Positions 36,801-44,927 of a stretch of DNA of 64,000 nt are shown here, piece by piece. Below the pieces are notes generated by a model. It searched no databases, was not told the origin of the DNA, and saw only the letters and a list, made by a program, of their open reading frames with translations. Position 1 is the stretch's first letter. Every line of letters starts with the position of its first letter. This stretch comes from Zoogloea sp041908905. Its GTDB lineage: Bacteria > Pseudomonadota > Gammaproteobacteria > Burkholderiales > Rhodocyclaceae. A program made the translations under genes and the position numbers. The stretch is taken from the NCBI RefSeq assembly GCF_041908905.1, contig NZ_JAYREK010000014.1:24648-88647 (forward strand). The letters are read 5' to 3'.

Positions 36801-39438
36801 GCAGGCGGCGCCGGTGGTGGCCGAGCCGCCGGTGCGCTACCGCGCCGTGCCCGACCCGGCGATCACCATCCGCCACGCCCGCCACCACAACCTGCAGAAC
36901 GTCAGCCTCAGCATCCCCCGCGACCGGTTCACGGTGATCACCGGCCTGTCCGGCTCGGGCAAATCCACGCTGGCCTTCGACATCGTGTTCGGCGAGGGCC
37001 AGCGCCGCTACCTGGAGTCCCTCAACGCCTACGCCCGCCAGTTCGCCCAGCCCTCGGCGCGGCCGGACGTGGACGCCATCTTCGGCATCCCGCCCACCGT
37101 CGCCATCGAGCAGCGGGTCAGCCGCGGCGGGCGCAAGAGCACGGTGGGCACCCTCACCGAGATCCAGCCCTTCCTGCGCCTGCTCTACGTGAAGCTCGGC
37201 ACCCAGTACTGCCCCGACTGCGACGTGCCCGTCACGCCCCAGAGCTTCGAGGCCATCGTCGCCCAGATCATGCGCGAAGCGGCCGGCCAGTCAGTGGAGC
37301 TGCTGGCACCGCTGGTGGTGAACCGCAAGGGCCTGTACACCGACCTCGCCAAGTGGGCCCGCGGCAAGGGCTTCGAGCAGTTGCGGGTGGATGGCGACTA
37401 CCTGCCCACCAAAAAATGGCCGCGCCTCGACCGCTACAAGGAGCACAACATCGAGCTGCCGGTGGGCCAGGTGCAGGTCGGCCCCGCCACGGAGGCCGCC
37501 CTGCGCGAGCAGGTGCAGGCCGCGCTGGAGCACGGCAAGGGCGTGCTCAAGGTGAATCGCCTCGACGCGCCCGGCACGCCGCTGCTCACCCTGTCCACCC
37601 TGCGGGCCTGCCCCGACTGCGGCACCAGCTTCCCCGAGCCCGACCCGCGGCTGTTCTCCTACAACGCCAAGCACGGCTGGTGTCCGGACTGCTACGGCAC
37701 CGGCCTCAAGATCGCCGGCCGCGTCGACAACCCCGACGACCTCGACCTCGGCGAACTCGACACCGAGACCGACGAGGCCTGCCCCAGTTGCCACGGCGCC
37801 CGCCTCAACCCGGTGGCCCGCGCGGTGCGCTTCCGCGACCTCGGCCTGCATGAGCTGGCGTCGCTGGCGGTGGGCAAGGTGTCCGGCTTCTTCGCGGGCC
37901 TGCAACTGGCCCGCCGCGAGGCCGAGATCGGCCGCGACCTGGTCGCCGAGATCCGCGGCCGGCTCGACTTTCTGCAGCAGGTCGGCCTCGGCTACCTGGC
38001 CCTCGACCGCGCCGCGCCCACCCTGTCCGGCGGCGAGGCCCAGCGCATCCGGCTGGCGGCCCAGCTGGGCTCCAACCTCACCGGGGTGTGCTACATCCTC
38101 GACGAGCCCACCATCGGCCTACACCCGCGGGACAACCAGCTGCTGCTCGACACCCTCGAGGCCCTGCGCGGCCGCGGCAACACCCTGCTGGTGGTGGAGC
38201 ACGACGAGGACACCATCCGCCGCGCCGACCACGTCATCGACCTCGGCCCCGGCGCCGGGGTGCGCGGCGGCCGGGTGGTGGCCGAGGGACGTCTGGCCGA
38301 CCTGATGGCGGCCCCCGAGTCGGCCACCGGGCGCTGCCTGCTGGCGCCGCTGCAGCACCCGCTGGCCCCGCGCCGGCCGGTGGCCGAAGACCATCCGGCC
38401 CTGGTGGTCGAGGGCGCCACGCTGCACAACCTGAAGAACGTCAGCGCCCGCGTGCCGCTGGGCCGCCTGACGGTGGTCACCGGCGTCTCCGGCTCGGGCA
38501 AGTCCACCTTCGCCCGCGACGTGCTGCACGCCAGCCTGGCCGCGGAAGCGCCGGTGGGCTGTACCCGCCTCGCCGGGCGCGAGCTGATCGGCCGCCTGCT
38601 GGAGGTGGACCAGACCCCCATCGGCAAGACCCCGCGCTCCTGCCCGGCCACCTACATCGGCTTCTGGGACGCCATCCGCAAGCTGTTCGCCGACACCAAC
38701 GAGGCGAAGATCCGCGGCTGGACGGCCTCACGCTTCTCCTTCAACACCGGCGCCGGGCGCTGCCCGGTGTGCGAGGGCCAGGGCCAGATCACCGTCGAGA
38801 TGAACTTCCTGCCCGACGTGAAGCTGCCCTGCGAGGCCTGCGGCGGCGCCCGCTTCAACCCCGAGACCCTGGCCGTGCGCTGGAAGGGCAAGAGCGTCGC
38901 CGAGGTGCTGAACATGGCCGTCGAGGACGCGGTGGATTTCTTCTCTGCCCACCCGTCCATCGCCCATCCGCTCAAGCTGCTGCAGGACGTGGGCCTCGGC
39001 TACCTCACCCTTGGCCAGCCCAGCCCGACGCTGTCGGGCGGCGAAGCCCAGCGCATCAAGCTGGTCTCCGAGCTGGCCAAGGTGCGCGGCCGGGCCGGCG
39101 AATCGCCCAGCGGCCCGGGCCGCCCGCTGCCCCCCGAGAAGCACACCCTCTACGTGCTCGACGAGCCCACCGTCGGCCTCCACATGGCCGACGTGGAGAA
39201 GCTGATCCACGTGCTGCACCGCCTTGCCGCGGCCGGCCACACGGTGCTGGTCATCGAGCACGACCTCGACCTGATGGCCGAGGCCGACTGGATCATCGAC
39301 CTCGGCCCGGAAGGGGGCGACGGCGGCGGCGAGATCGTCGCGGAGGGGCCGCCGGAGGCGGTGGTGCAGCAGGTTCGCTCCCACACCGGGCGCATCCTCG
39401 GCGAGTTCCTGGCCGCCCGGCGCCCGCCCGCGGGCTGA
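33859..39438 (+). CDS. uvrA: double-length excinuclease UvrA, two UvrA copies fused in one chain
   Basis: 1859 residues, about twice a normal UvrA (~940). Two complete UvrA units are joined at about residue 1000. Four ABC Walker A motifs GVSGSGKS/GLSGSGKS are at about residues 48, 662, 1029 and 1542, each with a signature LSGGE and a Walker B DEPT/DEPS. Zinc-finger Cys pairs are present in both halves (for example CPTCTGSG...CPDCDGK and CPVCEGQG...CEACGGA), and the UvrB-binding-type insert regions are also doubled. UvrA is the damage-sensing ATPase of nucleotide excision repair and normally works as a dimer, so this chain may act as a built-in dimer (inference). Such fused UvrA occurs in betaproteobacteria and is usually additional to a normal uvrA. 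A TACAAT -10-like hexamer lies at 33823-33828; no LexA box seen. Confidence 0.95.
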   Translation: MCSDPACPAPHAAGADDAAAIRIRGARQNNLKNLSLDIPHHELVVVTGVSGSGKSSLVFDTLYAEGQRRYVETFSPYARQFLDRMDKPQVDRIEGVPPAIAIDQTNPVRTSRSTVGTMTELADHFKLLYARAARLHCRGCGQPVQRDTPATVFADLSARAAAAGDPRLVVSFPVTVPASFSEDEITELLARQGYTRIHARDGSLLHVVQDRFRLAGAEHARVMEALETAFAAGHGRLTVHALGEGGETRWKFSTGLHCADCDIAYAEPTPSLFSFNSPVGACDTCRGFGRVIGVDFGLVIPDESKTLAEGAVKPWQSPSFKECQDDLARMAKKYGVAMDIPFRDLPAEHRRWVLEGDDKWKNWDSSWPRHWYGVRHFFDWLETKAYKMHIRVLLSRYRSYTECPACHGARLKPDALLWRLQRRAEEGVGAADRQRTAAAPGLLAGSLAIHQLLALPIDEVGPFVAALALPAPLDEATELLLGEIRGRLRYLQDVGLGYLTLDRQSRTLSGGEVQRINLTTALGTSLVNTLFVLDEPSIGLHPRDIGRILGVMERLRDAGNSLVVVEHDPQLMLAADRLLDIGPGPGERGGEIVAYGVPTAIANDPASLTGAYLAGRKRVDTRRQPRPVTEGDARLTLTGARQHNLQGVDLAIPLRRLVGITGVSGSGKSTLIQDVLFPALAKHFGQPAEPPGAFDGLAGLDHIKGVVMVDQSPIGKSARSNPVSYVGAWDAIRKLFANLDEAKERGYTPGTFSFNSGTGRCPTCTGSGFEHVEMQFLSDVYLRCPDCDGKRYRPDILALQWRGRSVADVLEMTVSEAIAFFADQKAVLAALAPLADVGLEYLRLGQPVPTLSGGEAQRLKLAGYLAEAAQLAGKKAKKGATGDEPGLLFLFDEPTTGLHFEDVATLLSAFEKLLDAGHSLVVIEHNLDVIAAADWLVDLGPEGGSGGGMIVAEGTPAQLVATPASHTGRALADYAAQLAALQAAPVVAEPPVRYRAVPDPAITIRHARHHNLQNVSLSIPRDRFTVITGLSGSGKSTLAFDIVFGEGQRRYLESLNAYARQFAQPSARPDVDAIFGIPPTVAIEQRVSRGGRKSTVGTLTEIQPFLRLLYVKLGTQYCPDCDVPVTPQSFEAIVAQIMREAAGQSVELLAPLVVNRKGLYTDLAKWARGKGFEQLRVDGDYLPTKKWPRLDRYKEHNIELPVGQVQVGPATEAALREQVQAALEHGKGVLKVNRLDAPGTPLLTLSTLRACPDCGTSFPEPDPRLFSYNAKHGWCPDCYGTGLKIAGRVDNPDDLDLGELDTETDEACPSCHGARLNPVARAVRFRDLGLHELASLAVGKVSGFFAGLQLARREAEIGRDLVAEIRGRLDFLQQVGLGYLALDRAAPTLSGGEAQRIRLAAQLGSNLTGVCYILDEPTIGLHPRDNQLLLDTLEALRGRGNTLLVVEHDEDTIRRADHVIDLGPGAGVRGGRVVAEGRLADLMAAPESATGRCLLAPLQHPLAPRRPVAEDHPALVVEGATLHNLKNVSARVPLGRLTVVTGVSGSGKSTFARDVLHASLAAEAPVGCTRLAGRELIGRLLEVDQTPIGKTPRSCPATYIGFWDAIRKLFADTNEAKIRGWTASRFSFNTGAGRCPVCEGQGQITVEMNFLPDVKLPCEACGGARFNPETLAVRWKGKSVAEVLNMAVEDAVDFFSAHPSIAHPLKLLQDVGLGYLTLGQPSPTLSGGEAQRIKLVSELAKVRGRAGESPSGPGRPLPPEKHTLYVLDEPTVGLHMADVEKLIHVLHRLAAAGHTVLVIEHDLDLMAEADWIIDLGPEGGDGGGEIVAEGPPEAVVQQVRSHTGRILGEFLAARRPPAG

Positions 39439-39505
39439 ACGGCGGCCCGGCTCGACAAGGCGTGGGCGGGTCGCCGATAATCCGCCGCGACGTGATTACG
39501 AGGTC

Positions 39506-40537
39506 ATGAACATGCCATTCAGCAACACCGCCCCGGCGGGCCGGGCGCGCCCGGCCACGCTGCTGCCGTTCGCCCTCGGCCTGCTGGCCGCGGGCCCGGC
39601 CCTCGCCGGCGACCCGGCGGCCTGTGCCGCGATCGCCGACAACACCGAGCGCCTCGCCTGCTACGACGGCGCCGTCGGCCGCCCGCACCAGGAGGCCCCG
39701 CTGCCGGTCGCCGCGGCGCCGGTGCCGGCGGAGGCCTCGGCCCTCTCCCGGCGCTGGGAGCTCGACGCCGGCGACAAGCGCGGCACCTTCCTGATCACCC
39801 CCTACAAGCCCACCTACATGCTGGTCGGGCGCTGGAGCAACTCGCCCAACCGGCAGCCGGCGTCGCCCAACCCGGCCAACCAGGTCGACGACAAGCTCGA
39901 CGTCAACGCCGCCGAGGCCAAATACCAGATCAGCTTCAAGACCAAGCTGTGGGAGGGCCTCGTCGGGCATCACGGCGATCTGTGGCTGGGCTACACCCAG
40001 CAGTCCAACTGGCAGGTGTACAACAAGAGCTTCTCGTCGCCCTTCCGCGAGACCGGCTACGAGCCCGAGCTGATGGCGGTGTTCCGCACCAACCTGGATG
40101 CCGGCCTGGGCTTCAAGGTGAAGATGCTCTCCGTCGGCCTCAACCACCAGTCCAACGGCCGTGGCCAGCCCCTGTCGCGCAGCTGGAATCGGCTGATGCT
40201 GCAGGGCGGCATCGAGAGGGGCGATTTCGCGCTGATGCTGCGCAGCTGGAAGCGCTTCGAGGAGACGGCCAGTAAGGACGACAACCCGGACATCAGCCGC
40301 TACCTCGGCTACGGCGACCTGCAGGCCACCTGGCGCCTCGATGCTCACGAGCTGTCCCTCAACCTGCGGCCGGGTTTTTACAGCCGGGGCTCGGCCCAGC
40401 TCGACTGGACTTTCCCCATCCACCGCAACCTGAAGGGCTACCTGCAGTTCTTCACCGGTTATGGCGAGACACTGATCGATTACAACCATCGCCAGAGCAT
40501 CTTTGGGCTCGGCGTCTCACTGGTGGACTGGCTCTAG
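39506..40537 (+). CDS. pldA: outer-membrane phospholipase A
   Basis: 343 residues. A signal peptide (about 1-34, ending GPALA) is followed by a short CAAIADNTERLACYD segment and a 12-strand-type barrel. The catalytic motif is LNHQSNGRGQPLSRSW, with His214 and Ser216 corresponding to the His-Ser pair of OMPLA, and YTQQSNWQVYN upstream is also family-typical. OMPLA hydrolyses phospholipids that have flipped to the outer leaflet of the outer membrane and needs calcium and dimerisation. The protein ends in VSLVDWL rather than the usual terminal Phe. It stands 67 bases after uvrA. Confidence 0.94.
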   Translation: MNMPFSNTAPAGRARPATLLPFALGLLAAGPALAGDPAACAAIADNTERLACYDGAVGRPHQEAPLPVAAAPVPAEASALSRRWELDAGDKRGTFLITPYKPTYMLVGRWSNSPNRQPASPNPANQVDDKLDVNAAEAKYQISFKTKLWEGLVGHHGDLWLGYTQQSNWQVYNKSFSSPFRETGYEPELMAVFRTNLDAGLGFKVKMLSVGLNHQSNGRGQPLSRSWNRLMLQGGIERGDFALMLRSWKRFEETASKDDNPDISRYLGYGDLQATWRLDAHELSLNLRPGFYSRGSAQLDWTFPIHRNLKGYLQFFTGYGETLIDYNHRQSIFGLGVSLVDWL

Positions 40538-40610
40538 CGCTGGGTTCAGGACAAGGGGGCACGCAAACGACATCGGGGTGTGACGCATTTTGCTGCAGGG
40601 CGTGAAAATG

Positions 40611-40629
40611 CAATTTTGTGTGAAAATTG
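40611..40629 (+). promoter_or_regulatory. operator-like palindrome before the PhnD-like gene
   Basis: CAATTTT (40611-40617) and AAAATTG (40623-40629) form a perfect 7-base inverted repeat with a 5-base spacer. A TATCAT hexamer begins at 40637, so the palindrome sits where a -35 region would be. The surrounding 246 bases are AT-richer than the genes. A transcription-factor site is an inference. Confidence 0.5.
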
Positions 40630-40713
40630 TTGCAGGTATCATGGCCGACCACACCCGGCCACTTCTGGTCGAGGGTGACAAACAACAATTCAACCCGTCA
40701 GAGGTGAAACCCC

Positions 40714-40779
40714 ATGTCCCATCACGACAATCCGGCATCTCCGCCGTCTCCCTCCCTTTCCCACCGGTCAGGAGCCTGA
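40714..40779 (+). CDS. 21-codon leader ORF
   Basis: ATG at 40714 opens a 21-residue frame, MSHHDNPASPPSPSLSHRSG plus Ala, ending at TGA 40777-40779. It has a GAGGTGAAA ribosome-binding site. The next gene starts five bases after its stop, and that gene's own AGGAG lies inside the leader. It could be a regulatory leader peptide or a real tiny protein coupled to the PhnD-like gene. No amino-acid run typical of an attenuator is seen apart from Ser/Pro/His richness. Confidence 0.4.
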   Translation: MSHHDNPASPPSPSLSHRSGA

Positions 40780-40783
40780 GCGC

Positions 40784-41527
40784 ATGGTCAGCCAATACAA
40801 GCTCAGCGTCTGCCCCCACGACACCGCCAAGAACCTGCTTGGCTGGTTCACCCTCAACACCTACCTGCAGCGCAAGCTCGGTACGGGCATCCACTTCGAC
40901 CCCCAGGACAACTTCCTGGTCGAACGCAGGACGGTGCTCGAGCAGCCTCACCACGTGGTGGTGTATGCCAACCCGTACAGCGCCCTGTGCTTCTCCCGCG
41001 ACAAGGGCTTCGTGCCGGTGGCCCGCCCCGTCAATGTGGTCGACGAGACCATCGTGGTGGCCCGCGCTGGCGCCGAGGTGCCGGCCGCGCCGCGCATCGC
41101 CAGCGCCACCGACAAGCTGATCATCCACAACCTCGGCCTGCAGGTGCTGGAGCGGCTGGGCATCGACGCCGCGGCGGCCGAGTTCAAGTATGTCGGCAAC
41201 CACCTCAACGCCGCCAAGGCGGTGCTGCAGGGCGAGGCCGACCTGGGCTTCGTCTTCAACGAGACCTGGGCCGGCATGAACGCCACCACCCGCTCCGAGC
41301 TGCAGGTGATCGGCGAGAGCCACGACGGCCACGCCTTCCACTGCTTCATGGTGGCGCCCGAGTGGGCCGACAAGCGGGAGGCGATCCAGCAGATCCTGTG
41401 CGGCATGCACCTCGACCCGTCGGGCCAGAAGGTCCTCGACGACCTGAAGTTCAAGGGCTTCGAGCCGATCGGCGACGAGATCATCCCGGTGCTGAGCCGG
41501 CTCACCGCCAACTGCGACTGCACCTGA
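40784..41527 (+). CDS. PhnD/transferrin-like periplasmic-binding-fold protein without signal peptide
   Basis: 247 residues. The fold is suggested by VVVYANPYSALCFSRDKGFVPVARP, NHLNAAKAVLQGEADLGFVFNETW and the closing IQQILCGMHLDPSGQKVLDDLKFKGFEPI; the last matches the PhnD-type ending. There is no signal peptide: the N-terminus is MVSQYKLSVCPHDTAKNLLG. It therefore looks cytosolic, which is unusual for phosphonate-type binding proteins. No transporter genes lie nearby. The C-terminus NCDCT has two Cys. A regulatory or ligand-sensing role is possible but not shown. Confidence 0.75.
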   Translation: MVSQYKLSVCPHDTAKNLLGWFTLNTYLQRKLGTGIHFDPQDNFLVERRTVLEQPHHVVVYANPYSALCFSRDKGFVPVARPVNVVDETIVVARAGAEVPAAPRIASATDKLIIHNLGLQVLERLGIDAAAAEFKYVGNHLNAAKAVLQGEADLGFVFNETWAGMNATTRSELQVIGESHDGHAFHCFMVAPEWADKREAIQQILCGMHLDPSGQKVLDDLKFKGFEPIGDEIIPVLSRLTANCDCT

Positions 41528-41599
41528 GCGGGCCCTGCCGCGCGGGTACGGCGGCGGGGTAGAATCCCGCCCCCGCCCCGTCCCCGTCCGGCTCCCGCG

Positions 41600-42151
41600 A
41601 TGACCCCAGCCCACCTCAGATACCTCGCCGGCTATCCCGAGCATCTCGTCGACCAGGTGCGTGCCTGTCTTGACGACGGCAGCCTGGGCGAGCGCCTGCG
41701 CCGTCGCTACCCGGCGCCCCACGCGGTGCGCAACGACGGGGCCCTGTACGACTACGTGGGCGGGCTCAAGGCGCGTCACCTCAAGAACGCCGCGCCGCTC
41801 AACAAGGTGATCTGGGACGGCAAGCTCGCCAGCATCCACAACGCGCTGGGCACCCACACCCGGGTGGCGCGGGTGCAGGGCGGCAGGCTCAAGACCAAGC
41901 GGGAGATCCGCATCGCCAACCTGTTCCGCGCGGCGCCGCAGGAGTTCCTGCAGATGATCGTCGCCCACGAGCTGGCCCACCTGAAGGAGCCCGACCACGA
42001 CAAGGCCTTCTACCAGCTGTGCTGCCGCATCGAGCCCGCCTACCACCAGCTGGAGTTCGACGTGCGGGCCTGGCTGTGCTGGGTCGAGGCGGGCGGGGCG
42101 GCGCTGTGGGGGAGCGCAGCGTCGGCACCTGCCCCGACGGAGCAGGCCTGA
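41600..42151 (+). CDS. YgjP-like zinc metallopeptidase (DUF45)
   Basis: 183 residues. The zinc site is HELAHLKEPDHDKAFYQL, with HELAH at residues 123-127 and a third His nearby, the HExxH...H pattern of YgjP/DUF45 proteins. These are thought to be cytosolic M48-clan proteins; the substrate is unknown. A TAGAAT -10-like hexamer at 41560-41565 suggests its own promoter. It converges on rng. Confidence 0.85.
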   Translation: MTPAHLRYLAGYPEHLVDQVRACLDDGSLGERLRRRYPAPHAVRNDGALYDYVGGLKARHLKNAAPLNKVIWDGKLASIHNALGTHTRVARVQGGRLKTKREIRIANLFRAAPQEFLQMIVAHELAHLKEPDHDKAFYQLCCRIEPAYHQLEFDVRAWLCWVEAGGAALWGSAASAPAPTEQA

Positions 42152-42212
42152 AGGGAGTTCCGGAGCGTCGAGCGTCCGTAAAACCGGTGGGCGCGGAGCA
42201 ACGCCCTGCCGG

Positions 42213-43667
42213 CTACAACAGCACGATGTCGAACTGCTCCTGCCCGTAGCTGGCCTCGGGGTGCAGTGAGACGGTGCGGTCGATGAAGTCGGAGAGCATC
42301 GCCAGCGACTGCGATTCCTCCTCAAGGAACAGGTCGATCACGTTGGGGGCCGCCAGCACGCGGAACTCCCGGGCGTTGAACTGGCGGGCTTCGCGCAGGA
42401 GTTCGCGGAGGATCTCGTAGGCCACGGTGCGGGCGGTCTTCACCTCGCCGCGGCCGTTGCAGGTGGGGCAGGGCTCGCACAGCAGGTGGGCGAGGGATTC
42501 GCGGGTGCGCTTGCGGGTCATCTCGACCAGCCCCAGCGAGGTGAAGCCATTCACCGTCATCTTGGTGTGGTCGCGGGCAAGGGCCTTGCGGAACTCGTCG
42601 AGCACGGCGCTGCGGTGCTCGACGTTCTCCATGTCGATGAAGTCGACGATGATGATGCCACCCAGGTTGCGCACCCGCAGCTGGCGGGCGATGGCCTGGG
42701 CCGCCTCGAGGTTGGTCTTGAAGATGGTGTCGTCGAAGTTGCGTGCGCCGACGAAGCCGCCGGTGTTCACGTCGATGGTGGTCATCGCCTCGGTCTGGTC
42801 GATGATCAGGTAGCCGCCGGATTTGAGGTCCACCCGCCGGGCCAGCGCCTTCTCGATCTCGGCTTCGACACCGTGCAGGTCGAACAGCGGGCGCTCGCCG
42901 GTGTAGTGCTCGAGGAGCGGCGCCACCTGGGGCATGTACTCGCGGGCGAAGGCGCTGAGCTTCTGGAAGTTCTCCCGGGAGTCGGCGACGATGCGGGTGG
43001 TGTCTTCGGTGACCAGGTCGCGCAGCACCCGCTGGGCGAGGTTGAGGTCCTGGTACAGCACCGTGGGCGGCCGGGCGCCGATGGCGCGGTTCTTGATTTC
43101 GGCCCACAGCTTCTTGAGGTAGGCGATGTCGGCGGCGAGCTCCTCGTCGGTGGCGTTCTCGGCCATCGTGCGCACGATGTAGCCGCCGCTCTCGTCGGCG
43201 GGCAGCAGGCGGTGCACCCGTTCGCGCAGGGCCTCGCGCTCGGCCTCGTCGCCGATGCGCTGGGAGATCCCGATGTGCTTGTCCTGGGGCAGGAAGACCA
43301 GCATGCGGCCGGCGATGGAGATCTGGGTGGACAGCCGCGCGCCCTTGGTGCCCAGCGGGTCCTTGAGGACCTGCACCATCAGGTTCTGGCCTTCGGCGAG
43401 GATGCGCTCGATCGGGCGCGGGCCCTCGCCGGCGTGGCGGTCGCACCAGATGTCGGCCACGTGCAGGAAGGCGGTGCGCTCCAGGCCCACGTCCATGAAC
43501 GCGGACTGCATGCCCGGCAGCACGCGCACCACGCGGCCGAGGTAGATGTTGCCGACGATGCCGCGGCTGGCGCTGCGCTCGACATGCACTTCCTGGACGA
43601 CCCCCTGCTGCATGAGGGCGACCCGGGTCTCCTGGGGGGTGAAGTTGATCAGGTATTCGTCGGACAT
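42213..43667 (-). CDS. rng: ribonuclease G
   Basis: 484 residues, normal RNase G length, starting MSDEYLINFTPQETRVALM. An S1 domain (about 35-120, GNIYLGRVVRVLPGMQSAFMD) is followed by the RNase E/G catalytic domain with IDQTEAMTTIDVNTGGFVG and the zinc-link Cys pair in CEPCPTCNGRG. It matures 16S rRNA 5' ends and trims mRNA. It is the last gene of the thrB-to-rng run and lies 141 bases after maf, beyond a stem-loop. Confidence 0.96.
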   Translation of the reverse strand: MSDEYLINFTPQETRVALMQQGVVQEVHVERSASRGIVGNIYLGRVVRVLPGMQSAFMDVGLERTAFLHVADIWCDRHAGEGPRPIERILAEGQNLMVQVLKDPLGTKGARLSTQISIAGRMLVFLPQDKHIGISQRIGDEAEREALRERVHRLLPADESGGYIVRTMAENATDEELAADIAYLKKLWAEIKNRAIGARPPTVLYQDLNLAQRVLRDLVTEDTTRIVADSRENFQKLSAFAREYMPQVAPLLEHYTGERPLFDLHGVEAEIEKALARRVDLKSGGYLIIDQTEAMTTIDVNTGGFVGARNFDDTIFKTNLEAAQAIARQLRVRNLGGIIIVDFIDMENVEHRSAVLDEFRKALARDHTKMTVNGFTSLGLVEMTRKRTRESLAHLLCEPCPTCNGRGEVKTARTVAYEILRELLREARQFNAREFRVLAAPNVIDLFLEEESQSLAMLSDFIDRTVSLHPEASYGQEQFDIVLL

Positions 43668-43742
43668 GGTGGCAAGGGCAAATGGTGATGGGTGAGGGCG
43701 GGCCACGGCCGGGCCTTCACCGATCGCCACTCGTGCAGAAAC

Positions 43743-43762
43743 CCGGCCGCTCGGGCGGCCGG
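43743..43762 (-). terminator. possible stem-loop terminator after maf
   Basis: CCGGCCGC and GCGGCCGG form a perfect 8-bp stem with a 4-base loop, 46 bases after the maf stop. On the minus strand only GTTTCT follows, a weak U run, so it may end maf transcripts partly or just stabilise the RNA. Confidence 0.4.
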
Positions 43763-43808
43763 TGGCTGGATCTTCCTGTGGTGGGGGCCGGAGGTTTCCG
43801 GCGCTCAG

Positions 43809-44411
43809 TCAGAGAGAATAGCCGAATTCCCGCAGCAGGGCCGCGGTCTCGAACAGGGGCAGGCCCATGATGCCGCTGTAGCTGCCGCGGATCTCCTCGA
43901 CGAACATCGCCGCGCGCCCCTGGATGCCGTAGGCGCCGGCCTTGTCGGCGGCTTCGCCGCTGGAAACGTAGTGGTGGATCTCGTCGTCGTCGAGGGTGCG
44001 GAAGAGCACCTGGCTCACCGACAGGCGCTGGGCAAAGCGGGTGCCGTCGGTGAGCACCACGGCGGTGAGCACCTGGTGGCTGCGGCCGGACAGGCGGCGC
44101 AGGATCTCCATCGCGTGGGAGGGCGTGGCCGGCTTGCCGATGATCTCGCCGTCGAGTTCGAGGGTGGTGTCGGCGGCCAGCAGCAGCTGCTGCGGCAGGC
44201 CGCGCCAGTGCATGCGCTGGATGCCGCCCTCGGCCTTGGCGCGGGCGACCCGCTGGACGTAGGTGAAGGCGTCCTCGCCGGGGAGGGCGTCCTCGTTGAT
44301 GTCGTGGTCTTCCCGCCCGGGGCCGCGGAAGAGCAGGACTTCGTGGCGGACGTGGATCTGGTGCAGCAGCTCGCGCCGGCGCGGGCTGTTGGAGGCGAGG
44401 TAGATGGACAT
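43809..44411 (-). CDS. maf: Maf family nucleotide pyrophosphatase
   Basis: 200 residues starting MSIYLASNSPRRRELLHQI, the Maf hallmark SxSPRR. LLAADTTLELDGEIIGKP and GAYGIQGRAAMFVEEIRGSY are further family motifs. Maf proteins hydrolyse non-canonical or standard nucleoside triphosphates to monophosphates. It is 17 bases after rlmH in the nadD-rsfS-rlmH-maf order common in proteobacteria. Confidence 0.95.
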   Translation of the reverse strand: MSIYLASNSPRRRELLHQIHVRHEVLLFRGPGREDHDINEDALPGEDAFTYVQRVARAKAEGGIQRMHWRGLPQQLLLAADTTLELDGEIIGKPATPSHAMEILRRLSGRSHQVLTAVVLTDGTRFAQRLSVSQVLFRTLDDDEIHHYVSSGEAADKAGAYGIQGRAAMFVEEIRGSYSGIMGLPLFETAALLREFGYSL

Positions 44412-44428
44412 GGTGCGGGGGCGGGGGC

Positions 44429-44899
44429 TTACTCCCGGTGGTAGGGGTGGTTCTTGAGCACGCTCCAGGCGCGATAGACCGCCTCGGCCAGCATCACGCG
44501 GACCAGCGCGTGGGGCAGGGTCAGGCTGGAGAGGCGCAGGGTTTCGTGGGCGGTGGCCTTGAGGGCCGGGTCGAGGCCGTCGGGGCCGCCGACGATGATG
44601 GCCACGTCGTCACCGCCCTCCTGCCAGCGCTCCAGGCGCCGGGCCAGGGCCTTGCTGGTGAGGTCTTCGCCGCGTTCGTCGAGGATCAGGCGGCGGCAGC
44701 GCGGCGGCAGCACGGCTTCGATCCGCGCCGCCTCGGCGGCCATCATCGCGGCGGCGGTCTTGCCGGTGGTGCGCGGCTCGGCCTTGACCTCGACGAGCTG
44801 CAGCGGCAGCTCCCGCGGCATGCGCTTGGCGAAGTCGTCGAAGGCGGTGTCGACCCAGCCGGGCATGCGGGTGCCGACGGCGACGAGGATGAGTTTCAT
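44429..44899 (-). CDS. rlmH: 23S rRNA (pseudouridine1915-N3) methyltransferase RlmH
   Basis: 156 residues, the usual RlmH length. SPOUT knot motifs are VAIIVGGPDGLDPALK and the C-terminal AEAVYRAWSVLKNHPYHRE, which is nearly invariant. It uses SAM to methylate pseudouridine 1915 in helix 69 of 23S rRNA on the 70S ribosome. It lies 28 bases after rsfS. Confidence 0.97.
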   Translation of the reverse strand: MKLILVAVGTRMPGWVDTAFDDFAKRMPRELPLQLVEVKAEPRTTGKTAAAMMAAEAARIEAVLPPRCRRLILDERGEDLTSKALARRLERWQEGGDDVAIIVGGPDGLDPALKATAHETLRLSSLTLPHALVRVMLAEAVYRAWSVLKNHPYHRE

Positions 44900-44927
44900 G
44901 GTGCGGCGGCCGCCGGGGCGGCCCGGG

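Noticed and set aside
33424..36888. A 1154-codon open frame on the minus strand across the DUF1631 gene and uvrA.
   Set aside because: Same reason: frame shadow of GC-rich codons, no recognisable domain or ribosome-binding site.
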